From Chromatiaceae bacterium (GTDB taxonomy: Bacteria > Pseudomonadota > Gammaproteobacteria > Chromatiales > Chromatiaceae): DNA of 64,000 nt. Position numbers and translations under genes: made by a program. The stretch lies in contig JADKCI010000006.1 in assembly GCA_016714645.1 (NCBI GenBank), positions 124,001 through 188,000 of the forward strand. The letters are read 5' to 3'. This document shows positions 53,901-61,914 of this stretch, one piece after another; position 1 is the first letter of the stretch, and every line of letters starts with the position of its first letter. Below the pieces are notes generated by a model, which saw only the letters and a program-made list of their open reading frames with translations, was not told the DNA's origin and did no database searches.

Positions 53901-55011
53901 CATTATGGCGCCCATTCCGCTGACCCTGCTGGGCATTATTCCGGCCCACTTCCTTATGTTCAGCATGGGGAAGGGCGGGGAGTTTACCGCTACCTCCATG
54001 ATCGGCTGGATAGCCCTAGCCGGAATCATTGTCCGCAACTCCATCCTGCTGGTTGATTTCTCGATCCATGAGGTGCAAAAGGGTGTCCCGGTGGCCGAGG
54101 CGGTGATTCGTGCCTGTAAGACCCGGACCCGACCCATTCTCATCACGGCCCTGGCCCTGGTGGCGGGTTCCAGTGTTATCTTCACCGATCCCATCTTCCA
54201 GGGCATGGCCATCTCCCTGGCCTCGGGGGTGCTGGTGTCCACCGTCCTGACCCTGATCGTCATTCCCCTGGGTTGCGTCGAGGCCAGCAAGGATCTGTGT
54301 GAGGTGGCGGTGGCGACGGCGCATCCCGGCGTCAAGGTCCCTTGCGCCAATGGCGAGGGTGGCAATGGCGGCGGCTACGCGGCGGCACCGACTCCGGACA
54401 CCAAGCCTCGGCCGGCCAAGAGCGGCCTGCTGATCCGCATTTGGATGGGCCTGTTCGAAGTCATCTCCATGGCCTTTTACCTGGTTCGGGGTATCCTCCT
54501 GCTGCTTATCGATCTGGTGAAAGGCCTCTTCAAGCCTAAGAAGGCTAAGCGGGTCGCGTCGCCACCTCCATCCCCCCCCACGCCGCCAGCCGCTGTCGCG
54601 GGTGGCGGTGCTCCGTCCCCAGCGAGTCCGGCCGCCCCCGCGGCAGGGGGGGAAGCCCCGCCAGTCCCGCCGGCGACCCAGGCCGAGGCGAGCGCCGAGC
54701 CCTTGGCTAAGTTATCCTCGGAGGCACCGGCACCGGCACCGGCACCGGCACCGGCACCGGCACCCGCTCCCGCTCCGGTTCCAGTCACGGTCGGACCCGT
54801 TGCGGCTCAGCAGCCTGCCCCCGCGCTGGCGGCTATCCCGGCCCAAAAGACCGAGGCCAGCGCACGAAAAAAGACTCCGGCTCCGGCCCGGAAGGCCGCC
54901 GCTCCGGCTAAAAAAGCGGAGGGATCCCCGGCTAACCTGATCCAGAAGAAGTCCCCGCGTCGTGGTATTCGACTCAAGAACGACGCGGATGAAGGGCCCG
55001 GCCACGATTGA
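50992..55011 (+). CDS. RND permease with long Pro/Ala-rich C-terminal extension
   Basis: The 1339-residue protein is an RND pump. The first 1104 residues have the RND layout with 12 spans; the proton-relay pair is in GILVDDAIVVVENI, but the Lys of the AcrB relay is replaced by Arg in IIVRNSILLVD. After the last span comes a 235-residue extension: a Gly-rich stretch, a further hydrophobic segment at about 1150-1180, basic KPKKAKR, and a tail rich in Ala, Pro and Lys including an (AP) repeat at about 1245-1260. The start may be 51007 (MNHDET). It sits in a same-strand run with an adaptor, two exported proteins, and a ParA. Confidence 0.9.
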   Translation: MVCKAMNHDETLSQSEGTPRFTDESLGIAGRTARFFLRSPLSPLFYVAMLMMGLLGLVMTPRQEDPQISVPMIDIMVQYPGASAQQVSNLAMQPLERIMSEIPGVKHVYSAAQRNGGMVTVQFDVGESMGPSLVKVNDKLASNQDKIPPGVMQPLVKSKGIDDVPIVTLTLWSMDSDRDGLPDVDDGQLRLLAQDVLQAIKEVQDTANAFVVGGRREQVTVDVQPERLAGYGISLDQVAQTIQTANAETFAGGLETSGAHFSVSTGAFLKGMDDISRLVVGTHQGQPVYVRDVARVSQGPEDARHLVAYYTGPAAPEGVKADGVPAVTIAVAKKELTNGVSVANAILARVEELKGERIPYNVEVSVTRNYGASADDKVSELIFKLFIATGWVFLLVWGAFRALRPAIVVMLVIPVVLLMTIFVAWIWNYTIDRVSLFALIFSIGILVDDAIVVVENIYRRWLEEGHTGDDIAIEAVAEVGNPTILATFTVIAALLPMGFVSGMMGPYMEPIPALGSAAMFISLFAAFVFTPYLAISKWLRPSMAYLEKAEKREHKEAEKIEKLFRRILVPLIESKRKRKIFRLVLWGTFAFTLTFFYFKWVAVKMMPLDNKPEYTVVVDMPEGTALPVTANLAHRLVDKLRASQPEITAVQLYAGTARPYDFNGMVRHYYLRSDPWQAELQVQLLHKKERKRSSHQLAIEAREVLLPLVAGTGAKISVVEMPPGPPVLQSVVAEIHGPSAEVRRQFTRDMTAIFDQAESLVDVDNYLREPYDYWRFDVDTEKAVRGGISVDAINRNLAMALGGAPMGDVKEQAGHEPINIVVQVPMAERSEIERLGDLPVQSTSGMTLPLRELGRFERVPEEDIIYRKDLRAVEYVVADVGGTLAAPVYGMLQIQDILDQKGYKAPDGVAPLSYWTQAPANDRHSSWEWAGEWTVTYETFRDMGAAFAVALVLIYILVVWEFGNFRIPLVIMAPIPLTLLGIIPAHFLMFSMGKGGEFTATSMIGWIALAGIIVRNSILLVDFSIHEVQKGVPVAEAVIRACKTRTRPILITALALVAGSSVIFTDPIFQGMAISLASGVLVSTVLTLIVIPLGCVEASKDLCEVAVATAHPGVKVPCANGEGGNGGGYAAAPTPDTKPRPAKSGLLIRIWMGLFEVISMAFYLVRGILLLLIDLVKGLFKPKKAKRVASPPPSPPTPPAAVAGGGAPSPASPAAPAAGGEAPPVPPATQAEASAEPLAKLSSEAPAPAPAPAPAPAPAPAPVPVTVGPVAAQQPAPALAAIPAQKTEASARKKTPAPARKAAAPAKKAEGSPANLIQKKSPRRGIRLKNDADEGPGHD
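54724..54765 (+). repeat. Hexanucleotide tandem repeat in RND tail
   Basis: Six perfect copies of GCACCG are followed by one variant (GCACCC). In frame they encode repeated Ala-Pro. Slippage here changes the tail by whole Ala-Pro pairs and cannot shift the frame. Confidence 0.9.
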
Positions 55012-55048
55012 TTCATGTCGTTTTTCCAGTGAGCGGGAAGGTATTCGG

Positions 55049-55696
55049 ATGAGGGTTCCAAGGTGGTGCCTATCACTTCGGGCCATCCCCCTCCTCCTCG
55101 TGAGCCTCATGCCCCTGAAGTCGTCCGCAGGAGAACCTTCCTGGGATCCAGCCTATGGGTACGCCCCGGCGCAGCGCCCATCTTCGGGTGGCGCTGCCGG
55201 GGAAACCCTGCATTATGTCCAAGGTAGCCGGGACCCCTACGCCGTGGGAGGGGCTCCGAACGGTCTCCCTTCCGGGGGGGCCAAACCGCCAAGCCTCTAT
55301 GAAACCTTGCGGCGCGATCCGGGTCTGGGCCGTGCCCCATCGGGGCGCATCGAGGGCCCCACCAGTCCCCCAGGGCCGGATCCAGGGCGCTATCGCTTCC
55401 GGGGTGATGGGCCCGCCGTCGAGGGGGGCGAACCCGCCTTTGCCTCGGATTATCGCTACCGCCCCTTGACGGACCAGGAGCGGGATCGCGGTCAGGCGAC
55501 CTCGGGCTGGCGGCCCGTGACCCTGCCCCGGCAGGAGTCGCCAGCCCCGCTCAACCCAGCCCGCCCCTCCTTCCAGTCCGATCAGCGGACCGGTGGTTGG
55601 ACTCAAGGCCAGCCTCCCTATCCCGAACTACCGGGAAGGCCCAATCATGAAGCTGAGAACTGGTTCGACCGCCACTATGGAGAGGGTCGCCGCTGA
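55049..55696 (+). CDS. Exported Pro/Gly-rich hypothetical protein
   Basis: I do not recognise this 215-residue protein. It has a Sec signal (MRVPRWCLSLRAIPLLLVSL, cleavage near SSAG). The rest is rich in Pro, Gly, Arg and Tyr with little hydrophobic core and looks mostly disordered (repeats of RYRF, DYRYRPL, PGRPN). GAAGGT lies about eight bases before the ATG. It starts 37 bases after the RND gene and is probably an accessory periplasmic or outer-membrane part of that system. Confidence 0.65.
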   Translation: MRVPRWCLSLRAIPLLLVSLMPLKSSAGEPSWDPAYGYAPAQRPSSGGAAGETLHYVQGSRDPYAVGGAPNGLPSGGAKPPSLYETLRRDPGLGRAPSGRIEGPTSPPGPDPGRYRFRGDGPAVEGGEPAFASDYRYRPLTDQERDRGQATSGWRPVTLPRQESPAPLNPARPSFQSDQRTGGWTQGQPPYPELPGRPNHEAENWFDRHYGEGRR

Positions 55697-55801
55697 ATTT
55701 CCTGGGTGATCGCGATGGGCAACTTGCGTAGAATCAGGCCAAGAGACATCCGCTTGATTGACTTGTCGCAACAGACATAAATTTTCCTGGAGGAATAGCC
55801 A

Positions 55802-56593
55802 ATGAACCAGCAGTCTCCATCCCATCGCAGCGTCCTTGCCATTGGCCTCGCGGCCATTCTGGTGGCCCCGATTGCGCTGGCCGATGCGGAATTCTCCGCC
55901 GAAATGGTCCAGCGCGGACCCGATGGCCAGTCCAGCGTAGGCAAGATCCTGGTTGGTAAGGACAAGACCCGTACCGAGGCCGTCCACCAAGGCCAGAGCC
56001 TGGTGCGTATCACCGATGATCAGCTCGGCCTGGAATGGATCCTCTTTCCCGAGCGCAAGAGCTATGTGGAGCGTTCGACCCTGGGGCCCGACGGTAAGCC
56101 CAAGGCCGAGCCCACCGCCCAGGACCCCTGCGCCGGCGTGCCGGGCTTGAATTGCCAGGCCAAGGGCGAGGAGACTATCTCCGGGCGGAGCACCCTGGTC
56201 TGGGAAATCACCGTCAATCAGCACGGCAAGACCGCCACCGTCACCCAATGGATCGATAAAGAGCGCGGTCCCGCCTTTGCGTTGCGTCAGACCATGGTCG
56301 AGGGCGGCCAGATGGAGCGCAGTCTCCTGGGCCAGGAGGAATTGGCAGGTCGCAAGACGGAGAAGTGGGAGGTGAAGATGACGGGGCCGGATGGTAAGAC
56401 CCTGTCCACCACCGAGTGGTACGATCCTGAATTGCAGATGGCCATCAAGCAGGAGTACCCCGGCGGCATGGTCAGCGAACTCGTCGGTATTCGCGTCGGC
56501 CCTCAGGCTGACGAGAATTTCACCCTGCCCGCGGGCTATAGCCGCATGGAAATGCCCCAAGGTGGGACTGATGCTCCCGCGCCAAGGCCCTAA
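55802..56593 (+). CDS. Exported hypothetical protein (DUF4412/LolA-like fold)
   Basis: The 263-residue protein has a Sec signal (to ALA-DAEFS). The mature part alternates strands in a pattern like the LolA/LppX or DUF4412 fold: FSAEMVQRGPDGQSSVGKILVGKDKTRTE, YVERSTLGPDG, VTQWIDKERGPAFALRQ, TTEWYDPELQMAIKQEYPGG. Two Cys (about 109 and 117) could form a disulfide. It follows the previous exported gene by about 105 bases. The fold assignment is by eye and uncertain. Confidence 0.6.
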   Translation: MNQQSPSHRSVLAIGLAAILVAPIALADAEFSAEMVQRGPDGQSSVGKILVGKDKTRTEAVHQGQSLVRITDDQLGLEWILFPERKSYVERSTLGPDGKPKAEPTAQDPCAGVPGLNCQAKGEETISGRSTLVWEITVNQHGKTATVTQWIDKERGPAFALRQTMVEGGQMERSLLGQEELAGRKTEKWEVKMTGPDGKTLSTTEWYDPELQMAIKQEYPGGMVSELVGIRVGPQADENFTLPAGYSRMEMPQGGTDAPAPRP

Positions 56594-56662
56594 TGTTCAT
56601 AGGGGTGCGTCTTCGGCTCACGGAGGCACCCTCGCCACTATTCCTGGCCGCGAGGTCACGCC

Positions 56663-57295
56663 ATGATTACGGTTATCGGTAGCCTGAAGGGGGGGTCCGG
56701 CAAGAGCACCCTGACTTTTAACCTTGCCGTCTGGCTGGCCATGGCGGATGTCAAGGTCCAACTGGTCGATGCGGATCCCCAGGCCACCTTGACCGACGTG
56801 GTGGATGTGCGCCTGGAGGAAGGCTTCAGCCCCAAGCTTAAGGTGAAGGGTAAGGCCGGTATCAACCCGGAGGCCTTTGCCAGCGCCGAAGAGACTTTGA
56901 TCGATGTCGGCACGGCGGACATGGATGCCATGCGTCTGGCCCTCAAGCTGTGCGACCGGGTGGTGGTCCCCGTGCCGCCCTCCCAGGCCGATATCTGGTC
57001 CACCCAACGCTACATCCATCTGGTTGAGTCCGCGGCGGCGGGCCCGGCGCCACAGATGATCGGTTTCATTAATCGTGGCGACACCCATCAGGGCGTTCGC
57101 GAGACGAATGAGACCGCCGCCGCCCTGGTCTCCCTGCCAGGCATCAAATTCATCAAGCCGCGCATCGCCACCCGAACCGTCTTTCGCCGGTCCTTCAGCG
57201 AAGGCCTGGCAGTGTTCGAACTGGAGCCGCGCGGCAAGGGCGCCACGGAGTTTCTCTCTCTGGCCGCAATGCTTTATCCGAACGTGTTGAGCTGA
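56663..57295 (+). CDS. ParA-type ATPase
   Basis: ParA/MinD ATPases position cargo using ATP-dependent dimers. The 210-residue protein has the deviant Walker A KGGSGKST (residues 9-16, with the signature Lys), VQLVDADPQATLTDVV, and DRVVVPVPPSQADIWS. It has no N-terminal DNA-binding domain, so it is the small, orphan type used for protein complexes, plasmids or chemoreceptor clusters. No ParB is adjacent; the next gene is a membrane coiled-coil protein. It belongs to the RND run by strand and spacing. Confidence 0.9.
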   Translation: MITVIGSLKGGSGKSTLTFNLAVWLAMADVKVQLVDADPQATLTDVVDVRLEEGFSPKLKVKGKAGINPEAFASAEETLIDVGTADMDAMRLALKLCDRVVVPVPPSQADIWSTQRYIHLVESAAAGPAPQMIGFINRGDTHQGVRETNETAAALVSLPGIKFIKPRIATRTVFRRSFSEGLAVFELEPRGKGATEFLSLAAMLYPNVLS

Positions 57296-57370
57296 ATATG
57301 AGCCAAACCTGGCAGCTGGTGGCTGGTCATATCCCCATAACCCGATGCTGGGTCATCAACGAGCAATGCC

Positions 57371-57865
57371 ATGGCCGAAAATAATGAATTGACCAAGGCC
57401 CCGGCGGTTGGCGAGGGTGGGCCTTTTGATGGCATCGCTATTGATCGCCTGTCCCATGCCTTCGAGACCAGCGCCAAGCGCTGGGAGTTGATCGTTTACC
57501 CTTCCATGTTTGCCTTTATCATCCTGGCCACCTATGGCTTCTATCTGGTATTCAGCCTGGCAAAGGATGTCCACTACATGGCCATCAGCATCGATACCAA
57601 CTTGACGGTACTGTCAAGCAATATGCAATCCATGTCGGACAATGTCAGCCTGATGAGCGGCAATGTACGTCTTATGGCTACCAGCGTCGAGTCCATGGCC
57701 GCGGATGTTACGACCCTCAAGCCTATGATGAACAGCATGGAATCACTCAATCAATCCATTCGAATCATGACCCAGACCACCGGCAACATGAGCAACGACA
57801 TGGGGAACCTGAATCGCAGCATCAGCCGGCCCATGGGCTTTATGAATTCCTTCATGCCCTGGTAA
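57371..57865 (+). CDS. One-span membrane protein with heptad-like tail
   Basis: I do not recognise this 164-residue protein. It has a soluble N-terminal 40 residues, one membrane span (about 42-62, LIVYPSMFAFIILATYGFYLV), then a long tail of repeated Met/Ser/Asn segments spaced by seven residues (NMQSMSDNVSLMSGNVRLMATSVESMAADV), typical of a coiled coil or trimeric stalk. It begins 75 bases after the ParA gene, so it may be the ParA cargo or membrane anchor. Confidence 0.7.
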   Translation: MAENNELTKAPAVGEGGPFDGIAIDRLSHAFETSAKRWELIVYPSMFAFIILATYGFYLVFSLAKDVHYMAISIDTNLTVLSSNMQSMSDNVSLMSGNVRLMATSVESMAADVTTLKPMMNSMESLNQSIRIMTQTTGNMSNDMGNLNRSISRPMGFMNSFMPW

Positions 57866-57918
57866 CAGGCCCGGGCCCTGGTCAGGGTTGGCTTGGGGTC
57901 CCGCGGGGGTATCAATCC

Positions 57919-58863
57919 ATGGCTTCAATGGCCGCTCATCCAGTTCCCAGGCCGGCGTCGCCTGTCCGTCTTGTGGTCGCCATCTCTTCCCGCGCCCTCT
58001 TCGATCTGGCGGAATCTCACCAGGTCTTTGAGAACGAGGGCGTGGCGGCCTACTACGAATATCAGGCCGCCCATGAAGAGGATATCCTGGAGCCCGGGGT
58101 GGCCTTCCCGCTGGCGCGCAAACTGTTGCGGCTCAATGAATGGCTTGGGGAACGGGGGCGGGTGGACGTCATCCTGCTGTCCCGCAACAGCTCGGATACC
58201 GGCCTGCGGGTCTTTAATTCCATTCGCCACCACGGGCTCGACATCTCCCGGGCTGCCTTCGCGGGTGGCGCCACGCCCTACCGTTATGTCGCCGCCTTCG
58301 GCGCCCACCTCTTTCTCTCGGCCGACCCTCGGGACGTATCGCTGGCCCTGGAGGCCGGCTGCGCGGCCGCGACCCTGCTGCCGCAAGGCAAGCACCAGCC
58401 GGGTGGCACGGATGAGACCCTGCGCATCGCCTTCGACGGGGATGCCGTCCTCTTTTCGGACGAGGCGGAGCGCGTCTATCGGCGCGAGGGCCTGGCGGCC
58501 TTCAACCGGACCGAGACCGATGCTGCGCGCGAACCCCTTCAGGGTGGTCCCTTCAAGGACTTCCTGAGCGCGCTGCATCGCATTCAGGCCCTCTTTCCCG
58601 TGGATAATCCACCCCTGCGCACGGCCCTGATCACGGCTCGGGGCGCCCCCTCCCATGAGCGCGTCGTGCGCACCCTGCGGGCTTGGGGGGTGCGTATCGA
58701 CGAGGCCCTCTTCCTGGGCGGACTCGACAAAGCCGCCTTCCTGCGGGCCTTCGCGGCGGATATCTTCTTCGACGATCAGCCGCTGCACTGCGAGGCGGCG
58801 CGGGACGTGGTCGCGACCGGGCATGTACCCCATGGGGTGGTCAACGCGGTACTGGCGTATTAA
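57919..58863 (+). CDS. Cytosolic 5'-nucleotidase, cN-I family
   Basis: The 314-residue protein matches cN-I type 5'-nucleotidases, which dephosphorylate AMP and similar nucleotides. Landmarks are VVAISSRALFDL, NEGVAAYYEYQAAHEEDILEPGVAFPL, DVILLSRNSSDTGLRVFNSIRHHGLDISRAAFAGG, TLRIAFDGDAVLFSDEAE (catalytic Asp) and a C-terminal VVATGHVPHGVVN. It begins 53 bases after the coiled-coil gene on the same strand. Whether it functions with the RND/ParA set is unknown. Confidence 0.88.
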   Translation: MASMAAHPVPRPASPVRLVVAISSRALFDLAESHQVFENEGVAAYYEYQAAHEEDILEPGVAFPLARKLLRLNEWLGERGRVDVILLSRNSSDTGLRVFNSIRHHGLDISRAAFAGGATPYRYVAAFGAHLFLSADPRDVSLALEAGCAAATLLPQGKHQPGGTDETLRIAFDGDAVLFSDEAERVYRREGLAAFNRTETDAAREPLQGGPFKDFLSALHRIQALFPVDNPPLRTALITARGAPSHERVVRTLRAWGVRIDEALFLGGLDKAAFLRAFAADIFFDDQPLHCEAARDVVATGHVPHGVVNAVLAY

Positions 58864-58897
58864 CCCAGACCCCCTGCTGGAGCCGGGTCCTATCCGG

Positions 58898-60136
58898 CTA
58901 CTGGACCGGGTCCAGGGTTGGCGAGGGACGCTGCAGGAAGTTGCCCTGGACGTAATCGATGCCAGCGGTCCAGAGAACGCTGAGGGTGCGGGCATCCTCG
59001 ACATTGGTGGCAATGCTGGCCTTGCCCTGATCACGAATCAACCTGATGAGTTGGTTGAGCCGCTTTTCCTTGCGATCATCCTCCGCGATGCCGGTGGTCA
59101 ACTGGGCATCGAGCTTGACGAAGTCCGCCGGCAGAATGGCCAGCAGCTTGTCCGGGTTAGGCGCGGCGCCGAAGCGGTTGAGGGCCATGTGGCAGCCCAT
59201 CCGGGCTAAGTCCTGGGTCAATTTCGTATAGATGTCGGCATGGGCGTGGGCATGTTCCTCCAGGACCTGGAAGGTCAGCCAGTCCGCCGGCACCTGCTGC
59301 TGGGTGAGGTGGTCCGCGATCCAGGAGGCAAGCTGCTCCTCCCGCAGCGTCTCCCCGGCCAGGTTGATGAAAAAGTTGAGTTGACGGCCCAGCTCGCGTT
59401 GTTCGACCAGGGCGATGAGGGCGTGTTTGATGACCCAGCGGTCAATGGCCACCATGCGGCCGGATTGGACGGCGGCGGCCAGGAATTCCTTGGCCTCGCG
59501 TATCCCATGCCGGTCGTCGCGCAGCCGGATGAAGAGGTTGTAGCGCTCCTGGCCATCGCCCTTGAGACTGATAATCGGCTGGTAGAATAACTGAAAGTAA
59601 TCACCGCCCAAGGCGCGGCTGATGCGCTCGGCGAACTGACGGTCCTCATCCTGCGTGCGGGCCTGGGAGGCCTTGGCCGGGGTTGGCCGGTGGGTCGCGC
59701 TCTTACCGTAGCCCTCTTCCAGGACCTGCACCCGCCGCTCCAGTTTTTTCACCAGCCGCCTCTGCTGGAGATCCTGGTATTCCCGGCCGATGACCAGCGC
59801 TAGCCAGGCGAAATGCCCCTTTTCCACCGCATCGCGTGCCCCCTGTCGGCGGGCCTCCAGGATTTGTGCCGCGTCGGTGGCGGCATCGGTGAGGAGGATG
59901 AGGGGCAGGTCGGTGGCCAGTTTCCGGTACTGCTCCAGGCAGGCGGGCAGGTCGATGAGCGGCGGCTGGGGGGAGCAGAGCAGGATATCCGGCGCGCTGG
60001 TGGCGACCATCTCCTTGAGCCGGTCGGGCCCCGCGCACTGCCGTCCCCGTGCCTCCAGGCCCACCTGCCGCAGGCCGGCGACGATGCCTTTGGCTTCGTC
60101 TTCCTGGGCGGTGAGGATCAAGAGTTTTGGCGGCAC
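58898..60136 (-). CDS. Degenerate EAL-domain protein with receiver-like N-terminus
   Basis: The 412-residue protein has an N-terminal receiver-like part (about 1-125) in which the phospho-acceptor Asp position is Cys54. A coiled linker (125-150) leads to an EAL domain at about 170-405. The EAL motif is replaced (YNLFIRL instead of x-EALxRW) and DDFG is NRFG (320-323), so the catalytic Glu and metal-binding Asp pair are lost. KLD (341-343) and the final VQGNFLQRP are kept. It should not cut c-di-GMP but may still bind it, as FimX and LapD do. It converges on the nucleotidase gene. Confidence 0.85.
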   Translation of the reverse strand: MPPKLLILTAQEDEAKGIVAGLRQVGLEARGRQCAGPDRLKEMVATSAPDILLCSPQPPLIDLPACLEQYRKLATDLPLILLTDAATDAAQILEARRQGARDAVEKGHFAWLALVIGREYQDLQQRRLVKKLERRVQVLEEGYGKSATHRPTPAKASQARTQDEDRQFAERISRALGGDYFQLFYQPIISLKGDGQERYNLFIRLRDDRHGIREAKEFLAAAVQSGRMVAIDRWVIKHALIALVEQRELGRQLNFFINLAGETLREEQLASWIADHLTQQQVPADWLTFQVLEEHAHAHADIYTKLTQDLARMGCHMALNRFGAAPNPDKLLAILPADFVKLDAQLTTGIAEDDRKEKRLNQLIRLIRDQGKASIATNVEDARTLSVLWTAGIDYVQGNFLQRPSPTLDPVQ

Positions 60137-60284
60137 GAGGCGTATTCCATGGAATGAGGCGGATCAGGAAAGTTGGAACGGGAGATTATCCTTACTCCGG
60201 TCCCGCAAGGCCAGCCGGGGCTCACCGAGTCGCGCCCGTCCGAGCCGGGCAAGGCGTCTTCTGGCCGTAAAGGGCGCCCGGCGC

Positions 60285-61325
60285 TTAGCCACAGGGCTCC
60301 TTGTAAGCTCCTCCCGGCAGCTCCCGCACCAGTTTTGGGACCAGATAACCGGGTAATTCGGTTCTGAGTCTGATCATGATCGCCCTCGCCTCCGCCAGGG
60401 GCACCGCGAAGTGGGCGGCCCCGGCTACGGGGTCGAGCAGGTGCAGGTAGTAGGGCAGGACGCCCGCCGCGAACAGGGCCTCACTCAGGGCCGCCAGGCT
60501 GGCCGCATCCGCGTTGACGCCACGGAGCAGGACGCTTTGGTTGAGCAGGGTCGCGCCGGTCGGCTTCAGGGCACTCAGGGCGGTGCGTACCTCCTCGCCG
60601 CGCACTTCGCGGGCATGGTTGGCGTGGATGACGAGGGCGATGGGTAACCGGCTGGCGGCGAGCAGGGCCAGGAGGGCGGGGGTGATGCGCGCTGGCAGGA
60701 CCACCGGCAGGCGCGTGTGCAAGCGCAGCCGGCGTAAGTGGGGAATGGCCGTCAAATGCTCGATCAGCGCGGCCAGGCGTTCGTCATCCAGCATCAGGGG
60801 ATCGCCACCACTGAGGACGACCTCGGTGATGCCCGGGTCCCGCGCCAGCAGGGCCAGAGCCCCCTGGTCGCGATCCTGGACTAGGGTGTCACGGGCGTAG
60901 GGGAAATGTCGCCGGAAGCAGTAGCGGCAGTGCAGGGCGCAGGCCCCGGTGACTAGCAGCAGAGCGCGGCCCCGGTATTTTCGCAGCAGGCCGGTGGCGC
61001 GCCGGGACGGGGCATCGCCCACCGGGTCCGCCGAGTAGCCGGGGTGCTCCTCGAGTTCGGCGGCGAGGGGCAGCACCTGGCGCAGCAGGGGGTCATGCGG
61101 GTCGCCCGGGATCATGAGCCGGGCGAAACCTCGGGGGACCAGAAAGGGGAACTGGCGCGCGGCGGCCGGGGCGGCGAGGCGGGGGTCCAGCCCCAGGCTC
61201 TCGAGCAGTGCCTCGGGTTGGGTAAAGGCCTCCCGCAGTTCCTGTTGCCAATCGGCCTTCCCGGGCAATATCCGGGACGGAAAAGGGCAGGGTGCTGGGT
61301 ATAATGAGTCGTTTTGTGACCCCAT
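60285..61325 (-). CDS. epmB: EF-P (R)-beta-lysine synthase EpmB
   Basis: EpmB is a radical SAM lysine 2,3-aminomutase that makes (R)-beta-lysine for EF-P. The 346-residue protein has the radical SAM Cys motif CALHCRYC, followed by FRRHFPYAR, SGGDPLMLDD, RLHTRLPVVLPARIT, and the PLP-binding and zinc regions of the aminomutase family. I chose the ATG at 61325; one at 61343 would overlap efp. It is divergent from efp, with 16 bases between starts. Confidence 0.92.
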   Translation of the reverse strand: MGSQNDSLYPAPCPFPSRILPGKADWQQELREAFTQPEALLESLGLDPRLAAPAAARQFPFLVPRGFARLMIPGDPHDPLLRQVLPLAAELEEHPGYSADPVGDAPSRRATGLLRKYRGRALLLVTGACALHCRYCFRRHFPYARDTLVQDRDQGALALLARDPGITEVVLSGGDPLMLDDERLAALIEHLTAIPHLRRLRLHTRLPVVLPARITPALLALLAASRLPIALVIHANHAREVRGEEVRTALSALKPTGATLLNQSVLLRGVNADAASLAALSEALFAAGVLPYYLHLLDPVAGAAHFAVPLAEARAIMIRLRTELPGYLVPKLVRELPGGAYKEPCG

Positions 61326-61341
61326 CCGATGAGTGAATGAC

Positions 61342-61914
61342 ATGGCGACTTACAACACCAACGAGTTTCGCGGCGGCATCAAGATCATGTTGGACGGCGA
61401 CCCTTACGCCGTTATCGAGAATGAGTTTGTTAAACCAGGCAAAGGTCAGGCCTTTAACCGCGTCAAGATCCGCAACCTCAAGACCGGGCGCGTGGTGGAG
61501 CGCACCTTCAAGTCCGGCGACACCGTCGAGGCGGCGGATGTCCATGATACCCAGATGCAGTATCTCTACAACGACGGCGATGTCTGGCACTTCATGGACC
61601 CGGAGAGCTATGAGCAACTGATCGCCGAGGCCCCGGCCGTTGGCGATGCCGCTAAGTGGATAAAAGAACAGGATATTTGCCAGGTGACCCTCTACAACGG
61701 CGCCCCATTGTCCGTGGACCCGCCGAACTTCGTCATTCTGCGCATCGTCGAAACGGACCCCGGCCTCAAGGGAGATACCTCGGGCGGTGGTGGCAAGCCG
61801 GCGACGCTGGAGACGGGTGCCGTTGTGCGCGTGCCCCTCTTTGTCCAGACCGACGAACTCATCAAGGTGGATACCCGCTCCGGGGAGTACGTCTCCCGCG
61901 CCAAGGAGGAATGA
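61342..61914 (+). CDS. efp: Elongation factor P
   Basis: EF-P relieves ribosome stalling at proline stretches. The 190-residue protein starts MATYNTNEFRGGIKIMLDG and has Lys34 in the loop PGKGQAFNRV, the site of beta-lysylation by EpmA with EpmB's product. A GTG nine bases upstream is in frame, but the ATG at 61342 matches the usual start. It overlaps epmA by four bases (ATGA). Confidence 0.97.
   Translation: MATYNTNEFRGGIKIMLDGDPYAVIENEFVKPGKGQAFNRVKIRNLKTGRVVERTFKSGDTVEAADVHDTQMQYLYNDGDVWHFMDPESYEQLIAEAPAVGDAAKWIKEQDICQVTLYNGAPLSVDPPNFVILRIVETDPGLKGDTSGGGGKPATLETGAVVRVPLFVQTDELIKVDTRSGEYVSRAKEE

Noticed and set aside
54724..54765. Tandem repeat considered as a CRISPR or phase-variable switch
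   Set aside because: The unit is six bases without spacers, and every copy is in frame, so it cannot switch the gene on or off.
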